A stretch of DNA of 64,000 bases from FACHB-T130 sp042747725 (GCF_042747725.1 NZ_JBHZGO010000105.1:1-64000); one strand, 5' to 3'. Shown: positions 44,775 to 54,126, numbered from the stretch's first letter. Numbers and translations: made by a program. Notes: generated by a model from the letters alone, not told the origin.

Positions 44775-45854
44775 TTATTGAGGCACGCGCGAACGAGCGA
44801 TCGCGTTTTTATCCTCATCCCATGCCCGTTTCTGAATGAAAGATTCTACCAAGGTGACATCTTCTTTGCTACCGATAAGCAACGGCGATCGCGCATGAAT
44901 GGCATTTGGCACTACGTCCAAAATATCCTCAGTGCCCGTACTAGCTCGACCCCCGGCTTGCTCTATTAAAAAGGCTAAGGGAGCCGATTCATACAGCAAC
45001 CGCAATTTTCCTTCGGGTTTTTTCACAGTACCGGGGTAAAGAAAAACACCTCCTTGGAAGAGAATCCGGTGAATATCTCCCACCAATGCCCCGCCGTATC
45101 GAGCCGTATAGCCTTCCTGACGATGAACATAGCGGATATAGTCTCGCAAGGGTTCTTCCCACTGCCAGAAATTGCCCTCATTGACGCTGTAAATAGGGCC
45201 GTGGTTGGGAATTTGAATGTTTTCACTCGAAAGGATAAACTCACCTAAGCTGGGATCGAGGGTGAAAGCGTGAACCCCAGTGCCAATCGAATAAACCAGC
45301 ATCGTGCTAGGGCCGTATAGCACATAACCTGCCGCGATTTGTTTGCGCCCATTTTGCAATAAATCGCCGCCTGTTTGATTTTCATCCGTTCCTTCTTGTT
45401 GGCGAATTGCGAAGATGGAACCCACGTTGATATTGATATCTACATTCGAGGAGCCATCAATCGGGTCATAAAGCAGGGTATAGCGCCCGATGGGGCAATT
45501 TTCGGGAATATAGTAAGGCTTCTCCATTTCCTCGGATGCCAAACGGCAGACTAAACCGCTTTGCTTAAACACCGAGATAAATACGTCATTAGCATAGACA
45601 TCCATCTTTTTGACGGATTCTCCCTGCACGTTCACATCACCCGTAAATCCTAGGACGCCTTCGAGTAATCCCGCCCTGCTAAGTCGTCGCGCAATCAACT
45701 TTGCCGCCAGGGCAATGCGATTCATAATCGCGCTCAAATCCTGTGCGTCTGCCGAAAAGCTGTGGAGTTGCTGCAAGACGTGACGAGATAGCGTCGTGCA
45801 GTCACGATCCAGGGCTTGTTCCTGAACGACGAAAGGCTGTTCCACGTTGGACAT
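44775..45854 (-). CDS. fbp: Fructose-1,6-bisphosphatase class I
   Basis: It hydrolyses fructose-1,6-bisphosphate in gluconeogenesis/glycogen cycling; in cyanobacteria the Calvin-cycle role is mainly taken by the separate GlpX-type enzyme. The 359-residue protein has metal-binding LASEEMEKPYYIPE, the signature YTLLYDPIDGSSNVDINI and the C-terminal GGVFLYPGTVKKPEGKLRLL with ESAPLAFLIEQAGGRAS. The start is set at 45854 (MSNVEQPFVVQEQALD), with AAGGAGGA nine bases upstream. It is the first gene of fbp-tal-zwf-opcA and divergent from pfkA, so the 237-base spacer holds opposing sugar-phosphate promoters. Confidence 0.96.
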   Translation of the reverse strand: MSNVEQPFVVQEQALDRDCTTLSRHVLQQLHSFSADAQDLSAIMNRIALAAKLIARRLSRAGLLEGVLGFTGDVNVQGESVKKMDVYANDVFISVFKQSGLVCRLASEEMEKPYYIPENCPIGRYTLLYDPIDGSSNVDININVGSIFAIRQQEGTDENQTGGDLLQNGRKQIAAGYVLYGPSTMLVYSIGTGVHAFTLDPSLGEFILSSENIQIPNHGPIYSVNEGNFWQWEEPLRDYIRYVHRQEGYTARYGGALVGDIHRILFQGGVFLYPGTVKKPEGKLRLLYESAPLAFLIEQAGGRASTGTEDILDVVPNAIHARSPLLIGSKEDVTLVESFIQKRAWDEDKNAIARSRVPQ

Positions 45855-46091
45855 AGTTTTCGTCCTCCTTTCAATAAATGCTTTGTTAACAGGGCAGCTC
45901 TGATTGAGACTACTGCCCCAACATATCAAGACCCGGTCGCCCTACCTTCTATCTTAGGGAGCCATTTCTCAGGATGGTGTTTAACTTTATATCAACTAAA
46001 GAAATAAAATCTTGCTTACCCGCTTTATTGTCTAAAAGACAACGCTTAAAGTGAGATCGGATAATTATCGGTCGCAATACAAAAAAACAAG
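45855..46091. promoter_or_regulatory. Divergent promoter region of fbp and pfkA
   Basis: The spacer separates two genes that work in opposite directions of the same step. It holds a small palindrome, TTGTCTAAAAGACAA (46028-46042), that could be an operator; no protein is assigned. Confidence 0.4.
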
Positions 46092-47174
46092 ATGGGAGAA
46101 TACAAACGGATTGGAATCCTGACCAGTGGGGGTGACTGTGCTGGGCTAAATGCCGTGATTCGGGCAGTTGTCCGCTGTGCAACTGGTAGCTATGGCTGGG
46201 AAGTGCTGGGGATTTGCCGCTCTACTCTGGGCTTAATGAGCAGTCCGCCAGAAGCAATCAAGCTGGAGTTTGATAAGGTTGACCACTTGCTGACGATGGG
46301 CGGTACAGTGCTGGGGACGACGAATAAAGGAAATCCCTTTGCGTTTCCAATGCCGGATGGAAGTTTGCGCGATCGCTCAGAAGACATTATTGCGGGCTAC
46401 CATCAACTAGGCTTGTCAGCCTTAATTGGGGTTGGCGGGGACGGCAGTTTAGCGATTCTCCGAAAACTAGCTCAACAAGGCGGGATCAACTTAGTCGGAA
46501 TTCCCAAAACAATTGATAACGATGTCGGTAGCACTGAGCGTTCTATCGGATTTGATACCGCTGTCAATATTGCCACCGAAGCTCTCGACCGATTACACTT
46601 TACTGCGGCTAGCCACAATCGAGTCATGATCCTGGAAGTCATGGGGCGCGACGCCGGTCATATTGCCCTGAATGCGGGAATTGCCGGTGGAGCCAATGTC
46701 ATCTTGATCCCGGAAATTCCTTACAAAATTGAGAATGTCTGTCGCCAAATTCGAGATCGTCAGGCGATGGGAAAGAATTTCTCGCTCGTGATTGTCTCAG
46801 AAGCAGTTTGCACGGCTGAAGGCAATCCGGTTAAGAGTGTAGATCGATTCGGGGAATGTCGATTAGGAGGAATCGGGCAGTACCTGGCGGAGGAAATTTC
46901 GATGGCGAGTGGTGCAGAAACCCGTGTGACTGTTTTAGGTCACGTTCAGCGAGGAGGACTGCCTTCGCCCTTGGATCGGTTACTGGCAACTGCCTTTGGG
47001 GTGGCGGCAGTCGATCTGATCGCTGAGGGAAAGTACGACCACGTTGTCACCTGGCAAAACCGCGAAATTGTCAGCGTGCCGATTGCTGAAGCGATTGGAC
47101 AATACAGAGCCGTCGATACCGAGGATACTCTGGTCAAAACTGCCAGAGGTTTGGGGATTTGCCTGGGAGACTAA
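46092..47174 (+). CDS. pfkA: 6-phosphofructokinase
   Basis: It phosphorylates fructose-6-phosphate, the committed step of glycolysis. The 360-residue protein starts MGEYKRIGILTSGGDCAGLN, with the nucleotide site GGDGS (ALIGVGGDGSLAIL), the active-site PKTIDNDVGSTERSIGFDTA and EVMGRDAGHIALNAGIAGGA. The residue pair that often marks the phosphoryl donor is Gly in GGDGS and Lys in PKTID, the mixed G/K class, so ATP is likely but another donor cannot be excluded from sequence. It is transcribed divergently from fbp. A long inverted repeat at 47292-47337 lies between it and the convergent rbp gene. Confidence 0.95.
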   Translation: MGEYKRIGILTSGGDCAGLNAVIRAVVRCATGSYGWEVLGICRSTLGLMSSPPEAIKLEFDKVDHLLTMGGTVLGTTNKGNPFAFPMPDGSLRDRSEDIIAGYHQLGLSALIGVGGDGSLAILRKLAQQGGINLVGIPKTIDNDVGSTERSIGFDTAVNIATEALDRLHFTAASHNRVMILEVMGRDAGHIALNAGIAGGANVILIPEIPYKIENVCRQIRDRQAMGKNFSLVIVSEAVCTAEGNPVKSVDRFGECRLGGIGQYLAEEISMASGAETRVTVLGHVQRGGLPSPLDRLLATAFGVAAVDLIAEGKYDHVVTWQNREIVSVPIAEAIGQYRAVDTEDTLVKTARGLGICLGD

Positions 47175-47291
47175 AAGACTAAAGTGCTGCAAGCTGGTGT
47201 AGAAACATCTAACAGAGGAGTTTGCGATCGCTTGCTTCGTATGCTTCGCTCTGACAGCGAAGATTGACTGTGACGATGCGTAGTGAAAGCT

Positions 47292-47337
47292 AGCACGGTT
47301 GTCCTTTTTTATGCGTGTTTTTCACGCCAACCGTGCT
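47292..47337. terminator. Bidirectional stem-loop between pfkA and rbp
   Basis: AGCACGGTTG (47292-47301) and CAACCGTGCT (47328-47337) are perfect inverted repeats around a 26-base loop that includes CCTTTTTTATG. The site lies between convergent genes and is a likely transcription or mRNA end for both. Confidence 0.6.
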
Positions 47338-47356
47338 GATTTCGCCCTATCTCTCC

Positions 47357-47635
47357 TTAAAATCGGCTTCGCCTCGCGCCGCCGCGATCGTCCTCCTTGG
47401 GTCGTGCTTTATTAACTCTAAGCTGACGGCCCATCCATTCAGCCCCATCTAATTGTGTGATGGCTGCGTCTTCTTGGGCATCATCTGTCATTTCAACAAA
47501 GGCAAATCCGCGCATACGTCCCGTTTCGCGGTCTGTCGGCAAGACAACTCGCTTCACCGCGCCGTACTCTGCAAAGACTGCTGTCAAATCTTCTTCGGTC
47601 GCTTGGTAAGACAGGTTTCCAACGTAAATGGTCAT
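47357..47635 (-). CDS. Single-RRM RNA-binding protein (cyanobacterial Rbp family)
   Basis: The 92-residue protein is one RRM domain with a short Gly/Arg tail. RNP2 is TIYVGNLSYQ at the N-terminus and RNP1 is MRGFAFVEM (about residues 41-49). The C-terminus is KEDDRGGARRSRF. In cyanobacteria such proteins bind mRNA, several are cold-induced, and some place mRNA near thylakoids. This one has a short tail compared with the glycine-rich cold-induced types. A 403-base leader region precedes it, long enough for post-transcriptional control, as known for rbpA genes. Confidence 0.93.
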   Translation of the reverse strand: MTIYVGNLSYQATEEDLTAVFAEYGAVKRVVLPTDRETGRMRGFAFVEMTDDAQEDAAITQLDGAEWMGRQLRVNKARPKEDDRGGARRSRF

Positions 47636-48038
47636 GTGGATCGCTAAAGCTGAACGAGGAACTAAAGTTCAGAACCCTTAGATGGCTAGATGTGACCCAT
47701 GATGCCAGGTCAAGACTTATTTACCAATGGTGAATTTTCACTCTTCCCCGCCCACAAATGTGGCTGCACGAGTCCCAAATCCGACCATTAATAGGACTGA
47801 ACTTTGAGGTTTCGTCCTATCATAGCCTACTAATTTCATTGTGGGAGGTCATCTAGCGTACACACTGATGGGTTTTCTAATTATTAAAATTCCTTGACTT
47901 TTAACTGTGGCTCGGATGGCATTGCCCAAGAGGGAATTTTAAAGATTAAAGAGGCTAAATTTCACCGGAAAATGGCTTGCCTGCTGCCAGCTTTCCAGCC
48001 GTCTTTATCTTTAGCCTCATTCAGCTTTCGGTGCCAAG
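47636..48038. promoter_or_regulatory. Upstream region of the rbp gene
   Basis: These 403 bases before the rbp start have no gene-like frame. They hold an A/T-rich part and short inverted repeats such as CCACAAATGTGG (47753-47764). Long 5' leaders are known for cold-regulated rbp genes; no specific element is identified. Confidence 0.4.
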
Positions 48039-48260
48039 TTAGTCAATAGAAATTGACTGGGGGCCATTGCGTCTGCCGTTTCCACTGCTGTTGGAAGAAG
48101 CCGTAGGGGAGGGAGGAACACCTGCCTCCCCGTCGAGCCAGCTTTTCACGGGATCATCATTAAGGTTGATGCGGAGTAAGCCAGAAACCAATCCACCTAA
48201 GAAAGCGCCTGGGTGCTGGGTGAATTCTTTAAAGAGCGGTGTTAGTTCATCGAGAAACAT
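48039..48260 (-). CDS. Small conserved cyanobacterial protein, unknown function
   Basis: The 73-residue protein reads MFLDELTPLFKEFTQHPGAF, then a GGLVSGLLRINLNDDPVKSW block and a Ser/Gly/Asn tail. The first 45 residues look like a compact conserved helical block of the type found in many cyanobacteria; the tail is variable. No domain is assigned. The ribosome site AGGAGACT precedes the ATG (AGCAGGAGACTTTCC). It follows nrdJ in the same direction after a 120-base gap. Confidence 0.7.
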   Translation of the reverse strand: MFLDELTPLFKEFTQHPGAFLGGLVSGLLRINLNDDPVKSWLDGEAGVPPSPTASSNSSGNGRRNGPQSISID

Positions 48261-48380
48261 GGAAAGTCTCCTGCTGAGGCGATAGTAACTGATGTCTATG
48301 CGTTGATCGTAGCGCGTCTGATTGCGGATATTGGCATGGGAAGAAGCGATCGCTTCTTCCCAAATACAACGGTTATGCCT

Positions 48381-50926
48381 CTATCCAGACTTTTGCTCGG
48401 AGAATAAGCACTTATCCGAGTCGCACCCAGCGGGACCTGCTTCCATTAAATCGCCTGAATCGTAGCGACTTAAAGCAGCATGAAAATTTTCTGTCTGGCG
48501 TCGCCTTTCGACTGCCTGTACTATCTGCTCATACTGCTCTTTGGTGATTGGCTCAAACGGCAAGCGCGGGAATGTCTGATGATCGTCGAAGCGAGCCAGA
48601 AGTGCGGCTGAGATGTAACCTTGATCGTCTCTAATCGCTTCGTAAATCCGAGTACCTAAAGCTTCGATCTCGTTCTCGCGCAACTCGATGGTAGCTGAGG
48701 TATTGTGACGCACAAAGAATTTTTGGACTTGCATATAAAAATCCATTTGCGCGATCGCGTTAAACTTGCCGATATCGATTTGATCGGCTCCAGGCAAATC
48801 AGCCCAAGCTACGGCGACGGGGATTTCTACCAGCCATTCCGAGCATCTGGGATCGAAGGGATCGTTCAAAAGATTGCCGTTTTCATCTTTATCAGACTGA
48901 GACGGAATCACGTTGTACCCGTAGTCAATACAGGCGAGGGCTACGGGGTCATTCTTTCTGAAAGTGATTCGACGCAGAAAACGTTGAGCTTTTGGGGGAT
49001 GCCAGCCCGGTGAAGCACCAGTGAGCAAGGATTTTGTACCGGAAGGCTGAACGGTGGTGCAGCGATTGGGGCGTTTGATGCCGTGGCGATCGCAATATTC
49101 CCACACCACCCGATGCACAGTTTCTCTCCAGCGAGTCAGATATTCCTGCTCTTGCTTCTTATAGTTTAGTCCTGCCTCTGTTTCAGGTCGTCCTTCCGTC
49201 CACCACTTAAGCCAATCCACACCAAAGGCATTCACAAAGAAATCAAATAATCCCGTGAAAGAGACTCCCACAATCGGATCGAGTTCGCGTGACTTCCGAT
49301 AGCGTTCTTCGACAAATTGGTGATTTAGCAGTGAGGCTACTGATAATGCTCCCGCCGTGAAAGCTTCCTCTTGTTCTTTGTAGTTGTATGGGTCAATTTG
49401 ATTGAGATGAACCTCCGAAAGGTTGCAGTGGAAGTTAGAGCCGATGATTTCCTGCGCTTGTTATCCACTATTTCTAGTGGTCTCGGACTATATCTTCACC
49501 TGGTCTAGGTGGAGGGCGCTATCTGACCATTATTGGTTTCCCGCAGGTCTAGTCTCTGAACCTTCTCCAGCTCTGGGGCTTGGCTGCCTTACATCTGGAG
49601 CTTGGCTGCTGATTACCCTGTACATTTTTTGTGTTTAGGCTTCCAGCAATTCACCCTCTGACTATCTAACCTGTCCCCAGGTTAGGCGGCAAAATCTAGG
49701 CTACCGCAAGGATTCAAACCAACACGAGCTAATCGATGCTCTACCTCATTAGGAGGTAGGTCGGGGTAGTGTTCTCGCAACCATTGTTCAGCCTTCCCTT
49801 GACTATAAGCTTGCAGAAAATCATCTTTTAGCTCAGGGGTTTCCAATAAATCGCAGTTGGCTCTCGCTAATGCTTCTCCTGCCCATTGAATTGCGCCTTC
49901 ACCGGAATAATGCTGTTGACGAACTGCTGCAAGGCATTCTTCTAGAGTTGGTTTGTGGTGAAAAACTCTAGTGTGATTTGCCATACGAAGCGCATCCCGT
50001 TCTGGATCGATGCGCCAGTTGCCGTTTTCATCCTGCTGCCAAAGATTACCTTTGGCGTTGGCAAATTTTTCATCATCGCTAGAACCTTGCCTCATTCCAG
50101 CTGAACGCCTGACGTTTCCAGCAACCACTACAACGGCGGCTTCATCTATTAATAAACAGCACTCAACCGAATTCAGTTGCCTTCCTAGAGCTTTATTTAA
50201 AATTGACGCGCAACGTTCATAAAGACCTGACAACTTCACAGGATTGGCGACGCCGCCAAAGCCTTTGAGGGGTTCTCCCGCTGCTCGGACATCGCACAGA
50301 TCGAGAGATACCTGTACTTCTGTTGTGAAGCGCTGATCGCTGGATAATTCCAGCAAGGTTTGATAAGACTTAACCCAGCCTTGGCGACTGTCTCCCACGT
50401 AAATTGTGACTTTTTCGCCCTCTACTTTAACTTCTGTCAGTTCGCGGCGCTGCAAGGCAGGAGTAGAGCCAATCTCACCTTGTACTGTCACAACAAGGCG
50501 ATTGCGAATTCGCGGCAGTTGATTAATGTATTTTGGTTCGAGAACGGCTCCAGTGCCACACCCCATCATTGCCAGATCCATCATCAGACCAAAAGCACGC
50601 CAGTCTACTACATTGGTACTGGTGCAGTTGTAAGCTCCTGAAAAGTTTTCTGGTCTTTCAATCCACTCGCTGCCACCCACCCACAGCCAACGTCCAGAGG
50701 CAAGAGCTTTCATCTGGCGCTGCATACGATCGATCGTGTCCGCTTCTTCAGGGGTGAGCTTGCCAAGCTTCGTCAACGCTCTAATCGTGCGATCGCACAC
50801 TTCATCCCAAGTCTCGCGCCCGGACTGGGTGCGACGGCTGTACGTCCTAAAGAATACAGGATTTGCAGCCGGTGCCGTCTCAGGAAACCGGCTCGTCTGG
50901 ATTACTCGCTCAAGCTCTCGAACCAT
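48381..50926 (-). CDS. nrdJ: Class II (B12-dependent) ribonucleotide reductase, gene split by a group I intron
   Basis: NrdJ reduces ribonucleotides using adenosylcobalamin, independent of oxygen. The coding parts are 49703-50926 and 48381-49451 on the minus strand (764 residues after splicing). The first exon ends at residue 408 after GLNPCG, the active-site loop with the radical cysteine. The second begins EIIGSNFHCNLSEVHLNQ. Other features are AGNVRRSAGMRQGSSDDEKF, PSGTKSLLTGASPGWHPP and the C-terminal redox cysteines in GCDSDKCLF. Unspliced, translation would end six codons into the intron (SLDFAA, then TAA). Total length and motif order fit cyanobacterial NrdJ. No cobalamin riboswitch is visible upstream. 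Confidence 0.93.
49452..49702 (-). ncRNA. Group I intron in nrdJ (self-splicing type, IA-like)
   Basis: The 251-base intron has all core pairings. P1 is exon GCGGU with intron GCCGC, giving the U.G pair at the 5' splice site; the last intron base is G. P2 is CTAACCT/AGGTTAG, P3 is GAGGGTG/CGCCCTC, P4 is TGCTG/CAGCA and P6 is CTCCAG/CTGGAG. P7 is GACTA (49550-49554) with TAGTC in the hallmark AAGATATAGTCC (49485-49496). P8 is CACCT/AGGTG and P9 is CCACTA-GAAA-TAGTGG (49465-49480). A GACC/GGTC hairpin between P7 and P3 fits the P7.1/7.2 of subgroup IA. There is no homing endonuclease frame. Removal restores the nrdJ reading frame exactly. Confidence 0.92.
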
Positions 50927-51396
50927 AGGTCAAGTCTGATTGGTTTTGGGAAAAATTCACAGATCACTTACTATACGCGATCGCAGATATGGGGTCAAAG
51001 CTTGAAAAATATAGGTAATTGCGCTATCTGTATGGCTTTCTAGATTAAATTAGCAAAGTAAAACATCCCATTAAGCTGCTCAATTAGTCAAAGTTGTAAC
51101 AGTTAAAAGATCGTCGGAAAGCAAAAATTAAGGGCGATTGTCAGCCGCCCTTTCCCGTCGTTTGAGATTACTATCTCGGTTCCAATTACCTTTTTGAGAG
51201 GCGGTGCAAAAGTCCAACAGCAAACTTATTTCAAGATCGCAGCAGGCAAAATATTCCCAGTGGCAAACACGCCCTCTTCCAGCCATTTCGCCGATCAATT
51301 TTACAAACTTGAGGCTGAAACTTGCTTAGGCCGATCATCAGATCCCAGATGATTGGCACAAAAACCTAAATCAATCGTTCGATTTGGCTAAATCGT
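50927..51396. other. Intergenic region upstream of nrdJ
   Basis: The region holds the nrdJ promoter. A plus-strand frame open from about 51105 to a TGA near 51350 reads smoothly (ITISVPITFLRGGAKVQQQT) but has no start codon and no family, so it is probably a remnant. There is no B12 box. Confidence 0.4.
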
Positions 51397-51585
51397 TCAT
51401 CCCCAGTCTGGCGGAGTCACGACATACTGCGACCCTTGAGGGACAAAAGTGCCATTCCAAGTATTATTAATGGCAGCTTGATTCATCTGAAACCTTAGCC
51501 GCCAGTTTTTAATACTTGTATTGCCTTGGTTAGTCACCCACCTATTGATACAGAAGCCAGTTTTGTTACCCAATCCGGGCAGCGA
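51397..51585 (-). pseudogene. CBM2-type carbohydrate-binding module remnant
   Basis: A 63-codon minus-strand frame without a start encodes a C-terminal piece that resembles a family 2 carbohydrate-binding module: TGFCINRWVTNQGNTSIKNW, then RLRFQMNQAAINNTWNGTFV and SQYVVTPPDWG before a TGA. The pattern (GF...V.VTN.G...I..W.L.F, then WN, then P..W) is the cellulose/chitin-binding type. The N-terminal part and any catalytic domain are missing, so it is a gene fragment. Confidence 0.6.
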
Positions 51586-51725
51586 GTCGTAAAACTACCA
51601 GATGGCGAGCGAGTTAAGTTTTCCAGAGCCGTTAAAGGAGCGCCAGGACACAATTAAACAACTGAAGACACTAGACTAATATTTTGGGGAATGGGGAAAA
51701 AGGTAATGGGGATAAATTCTTGACG

Positions 51726-52307
51726 ATGATGCTTGCTCCCTGGCGATCGCTTCTTGCCCGTGCCCTACATCGTAACCGTAGCGAACCCCATTCTCGCTAC
51801 TTACAGCTAGCCACCGTCCAGGCTGACGGGCGTCCTGCTAACCGCACGGTCGTATTTCGGGGATTTTTAGACGATACCAACCAGTTAAAATTTGTCACCG
51901 ATTCTCGCAGCCAGAAAGCTGACCAAATCGAGCATCAGCCTTGGGCAGAAGCTTGCTGGTACTTTACCACCACCCGCGAACAATTTCGCCTCGCTGGGAC
52001 GCTGACTCTGGTAGGAGCCAATCATCCCGACTCAGCACTCCAGCAAGCGCGTCAGGCGTCGTGGCAAGACCTTTCTGACGCCGCTCGCCTGCAATTTACT
52101 TGGCCCCATCCAGGAGAAAGTAGAGCCGATGTCAGCACTTTTTCTTTGCCGTCACCCGATCCAGAAAAGCCGCTAGAGAGTTTTTGTCTCCTACTGCTAG
52201 AACCCGTACAGGTCGATCATTTGGAGTTGCGAGGCGATCCCCAAAACCGATGGCTCTACCGCCTCGACAGTTCTCAAGCTTGGTCTACTCAAGCCGTAAA
52301 TCCCTAA
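51726..52307 (+). CDS. Pyridoxamine-5'-phosphate-oxidase-like FMN protein (Alr4036 type)
   Basis: The 193-residue protein has the split-barrel FMN-binding fold of PNPOx relatives. It has YLQLATVQADGRPANRTVVF near the start, FVTDSRSQKADQIEHQPWAE and WYFTTTREQFRLAGTLTLVG. The C-terminal LESFCLLLLEPVQVDHLELR with NRWLYRLD resembles the PNPOx C-terminal motif. Classical PdxH is somewhat longer, and the sequence matches the cyanobacterial Alr4036-like branch; oxidation of vitamin B6 vitamers is therefore possible but unproven. The start is set at 51726 (MMLAPWRSLL); 14 earlier codons look intergenic. It converges with cysE. Confidence 0.8.
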   Translation: MMLAPWRSLLARALHRNRSEPHSRYLQLATVQADGRPANRTVVFRGFLDDTNQLKFVTDSRSQKADQIEHQPWAEACWYFTTTREQFRLAGTLTLVGANHPDSALQQARQASWQDLSDAARLQFTWPHPGESRADVSTFSLPSPDPEKPLESFCLLLLEPVQVDHLELRGDPQNRWLYRLDSSQAWSTQAVNP

Positions 52308-52366
52308 CAATTAAAAATGCAAAATTAAAAATTGAGAAATTTAATTTTTAATTTTTAATTTTTAAT
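52308..52366. repeat. A/T repeat forming a long stem between convergent genes
   Basis: AATTAAAAATGCAAAATTAA is followed, after a short spacer, by four TTTTTAATT-type blocks of opposite sense, so the spacer can fold on itself. It lies between the PNPOx-like gene and cysE and may end both transcripts. Confidence 0.65.
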
Positions 52367-52369
52367 TGT

Positions 52370-53134
52370 TTAAATCCCAGAACCATCTAAGAATTGCCGG
52401 ATTAATCCATCTTGGACGCGACAGCTGGGAGCAGCGGCGACTGGGATATCCGATACATGATAGTTTGCTGCTACTAAAGGAACAGGCATTGAGACATGAG
52501 CCGGTTGTTGTAACTCTTGTACCTGTTGTTCCAGTGCTTCCAGACGGTCAACCAAAGCCCGAATTACCGCAGCTTCAGAATCAGGAAGGCTTCCATGTTC
52601 CAGCGGATTCACTCGGACGCCGGAACGATAGATAATCCGACCAGGGACGCCTACTACCGTACAATCCGAAGGAACATCGCGCAACACGACAGAGCCAGCA
52701 CCGATGCGGACGTTATTGCCGATTTGAATATTGCCGAGAACTTTGGCACCGGCACCCACCACGACATTTTCCCCCAAGGTAGGGTGACGCTTGCCGCTTT
52801 CCTTGCCAGTACCGCCGAGAGTAACGCCCTGGTAGATCAGAGCATAATCTCCCACAATTGCGGTTTCGCCAATCACTACACCCATGCCGTGGTCAATAAA
52901 AACACCCCGTCCAATTACGGCACCAGGGTGGATTTCGATGCCGGTAAAAAAGCGAGCCAAGTGGGAAATCAACCGGGGGATGAAGGGGATTCCCAGTAGT
53001 TGTAGCCAGTGTGCAAGGCGATGGAATAGCAGCGCTTGCAAACCGGGGTAGCAAAATAAAACCTCCAGCCAGTTACGGGCTGCTGGATCGCGCTCGAAGA
53101 TGATGCGAAAGTCAGCTAGAAGCGTAGATAGCAC
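52370..53134 (-). CDS. cysE: Serine O-acetyltransferase
   Basis: It makes O-acetylserine, the carbon acceptor for cysteine synthesis. The 254-residue protein has the N-terminal helical domain (LLADFRIIFERDPAARNWLE) and a left-handed beta-helix of hexapeptide repeats. The catalytic His/Asp region is GIEIHPGAVIGRGVFIDHGM, with VVIGETAIVGD and YQGVTLGGTGKESGKRHPTL. VRIGAGSVVLRDVPSDCTVV ends the helix. Its length is normal for the plant/cyanobacterial type. The C-terminal 40 residues add a coiled coil (VDRLEALEQQVQELQ) and a variable tail, longer than in enterobacterial CysE, where the end mediates cysteine-synthase binding. Confidence 0.96.
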   Translation of the reverse strand: MLSTLLADFRIIFERDPAARNWLEVLFCYPGLQALLFHRLAHWLQLLGIPFIPRLISHLARFFTGIEIHPGAVIGRGVFIDHGMGVVIGETAIVGDYALIYQGVTLGGTGKESGKRHPTLGENVVVGAGAKVLGNIQIGNNVRIGAGSVVLRDVPSDCTVVGVPGRIIYRSGVRVNPLEHGSLPDSEAAVIRALVDRLEALEQQVQELQQPAHVSMPVPLVAANYHVSDIPVAAAPSCRVQDGLIRQFLDGSGI

Positions 53135-53483
53135 GAGTGGGTACCCATTTTGGCACTACAGACCATTCATATCATATCGTTCCTAGTGTGTTTCTAAGGT
53201 GGGGGAACCGAACCTGAGTTTTGAATTTTGGATGGCGGTGCGAGAACGATTGGAGATCGCAAGGCATCTAATTATCTAAAAAATCGGCTCTTCCGTAGTT
53301 GGTATGCTAAATTTATAGTCAAGAAGCGCCACAAGCTATACTAGCCATGAATTTAAGCCAATTTAGCGTTTATTAAATAGAAAATACAGTCCAAAATCGT
53401 TATACCTTGCTAGGTAAGCCTTTCAAGTTTTGGAATCAACTTTTTAGCATACCAAGTAATGAAGAGCCAAAAAATCTAGGGTT
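53135..53483. other. 349-base spacer, no gene seen
   Basis: The region lies between the cysE start and the end of the secreted-protein gene. It is A/T-rich, and I see no frame, hairpin or repeat that stands out. Confidence 0.4.
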
Positions 53484-53945
53484 CTAGTCTTGTTGTACTG
53501 AAAGAGTATAATCCCATCTTTGTCGCTCTTTAATGGAACCGACCCAGACACTATAGTTGCCTGATTTCCAGTTTGAGTCTGTGATACTCGCATCTTTGTT
53601 GGAACCCGTGTCATCGCCACAGCGAATTTTACCATCAGGTCCCTTGATGACTAGAGTGCTGTCCTTGCCTCCAGTATCTACTTTTACCGTTAGCTTGGGG
53701 AAGCCTTTCTTCAATACCATAATATGGTCGGGAGTTTCGTCACCCCCATAACCAATACAGGGGTTGTTTTGGCGATCGCGATTAGCGATCGCTGACAAGG
53801 AAAAGGCTCCGCTAGTATAACCAGTCACAACCGCCTTGCCACTTCCATCAACAATCAAACGGTCAAAATTTGCTTCTTTTGCTAAAACGGTTGTAGTGCT
53901 GAAGGTGGTAAGTAAAGCTAGAATTCCAAAACGCCTGAATTGCAT
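53484..53945 (-). CDS. Secreted protein with PPC-like beta domain
   Basis: The 153-residue protein has a signal peptide (MQFRRFGILALLTTFSTTTV, cleavage after LAKEA-type site near residue 23). The mature part is a beta-rich domain with two cysteines that could pair (NNPCIGYG and KIRCGDD). Repeats such as LTVKVDTGGKDSTLVIKGPD and WKSGNYSVWVGSIKERQRWD resemble the pre-peptidase C-terminal (PPC) fold found in secreted proteins. It is probably periplasmic or outside the cell. The function is unknown. Confidence 0.75.
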   Translation of the reverse strand: MQFRRFGILALLTTFSTTTVLAKEANFDRLIVDGSGKAVVTGYTSGAFSLSAIANRDRQNNPCIGYGGDETPDHIMVLKKGFPKLTVKVDTGGKDSTLVIKGPDGKIRCGDDTGSNKDASITDSNWKSGNYSVWVGSIKERQRWDYTLSVQQD

Positions 53946-54126
53946 GGCAAGTACCTCTTCTCAACTACGGTATTTATTTTCTCTCCGTAGATGAGTACGG
54001 AATATAGATAAGCCTACTTATAGTTTTAATCAAGACTCTTCTCTCTGATGGCAGTATAGGTGACAGCTGTGTGTCTGCCACATTCATAACCAAATTTTTT
54101 TGTCGCGCTAGTTTGTAGGAGGTTGT

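Noticed and set aside
49452..49702. Intein or sequencing error as the cause of the split nrdJ
   Set aside because: The gap contains in-frame stops and no intein blocks, is 251 bases long, and shows the full set of group I pairings.
50927..51110. Cobalamin riboswitch upstream of nrdJ
   Set aside because: No B12-box-like GCCACTG motif or matching hairpins are visible in the leader.
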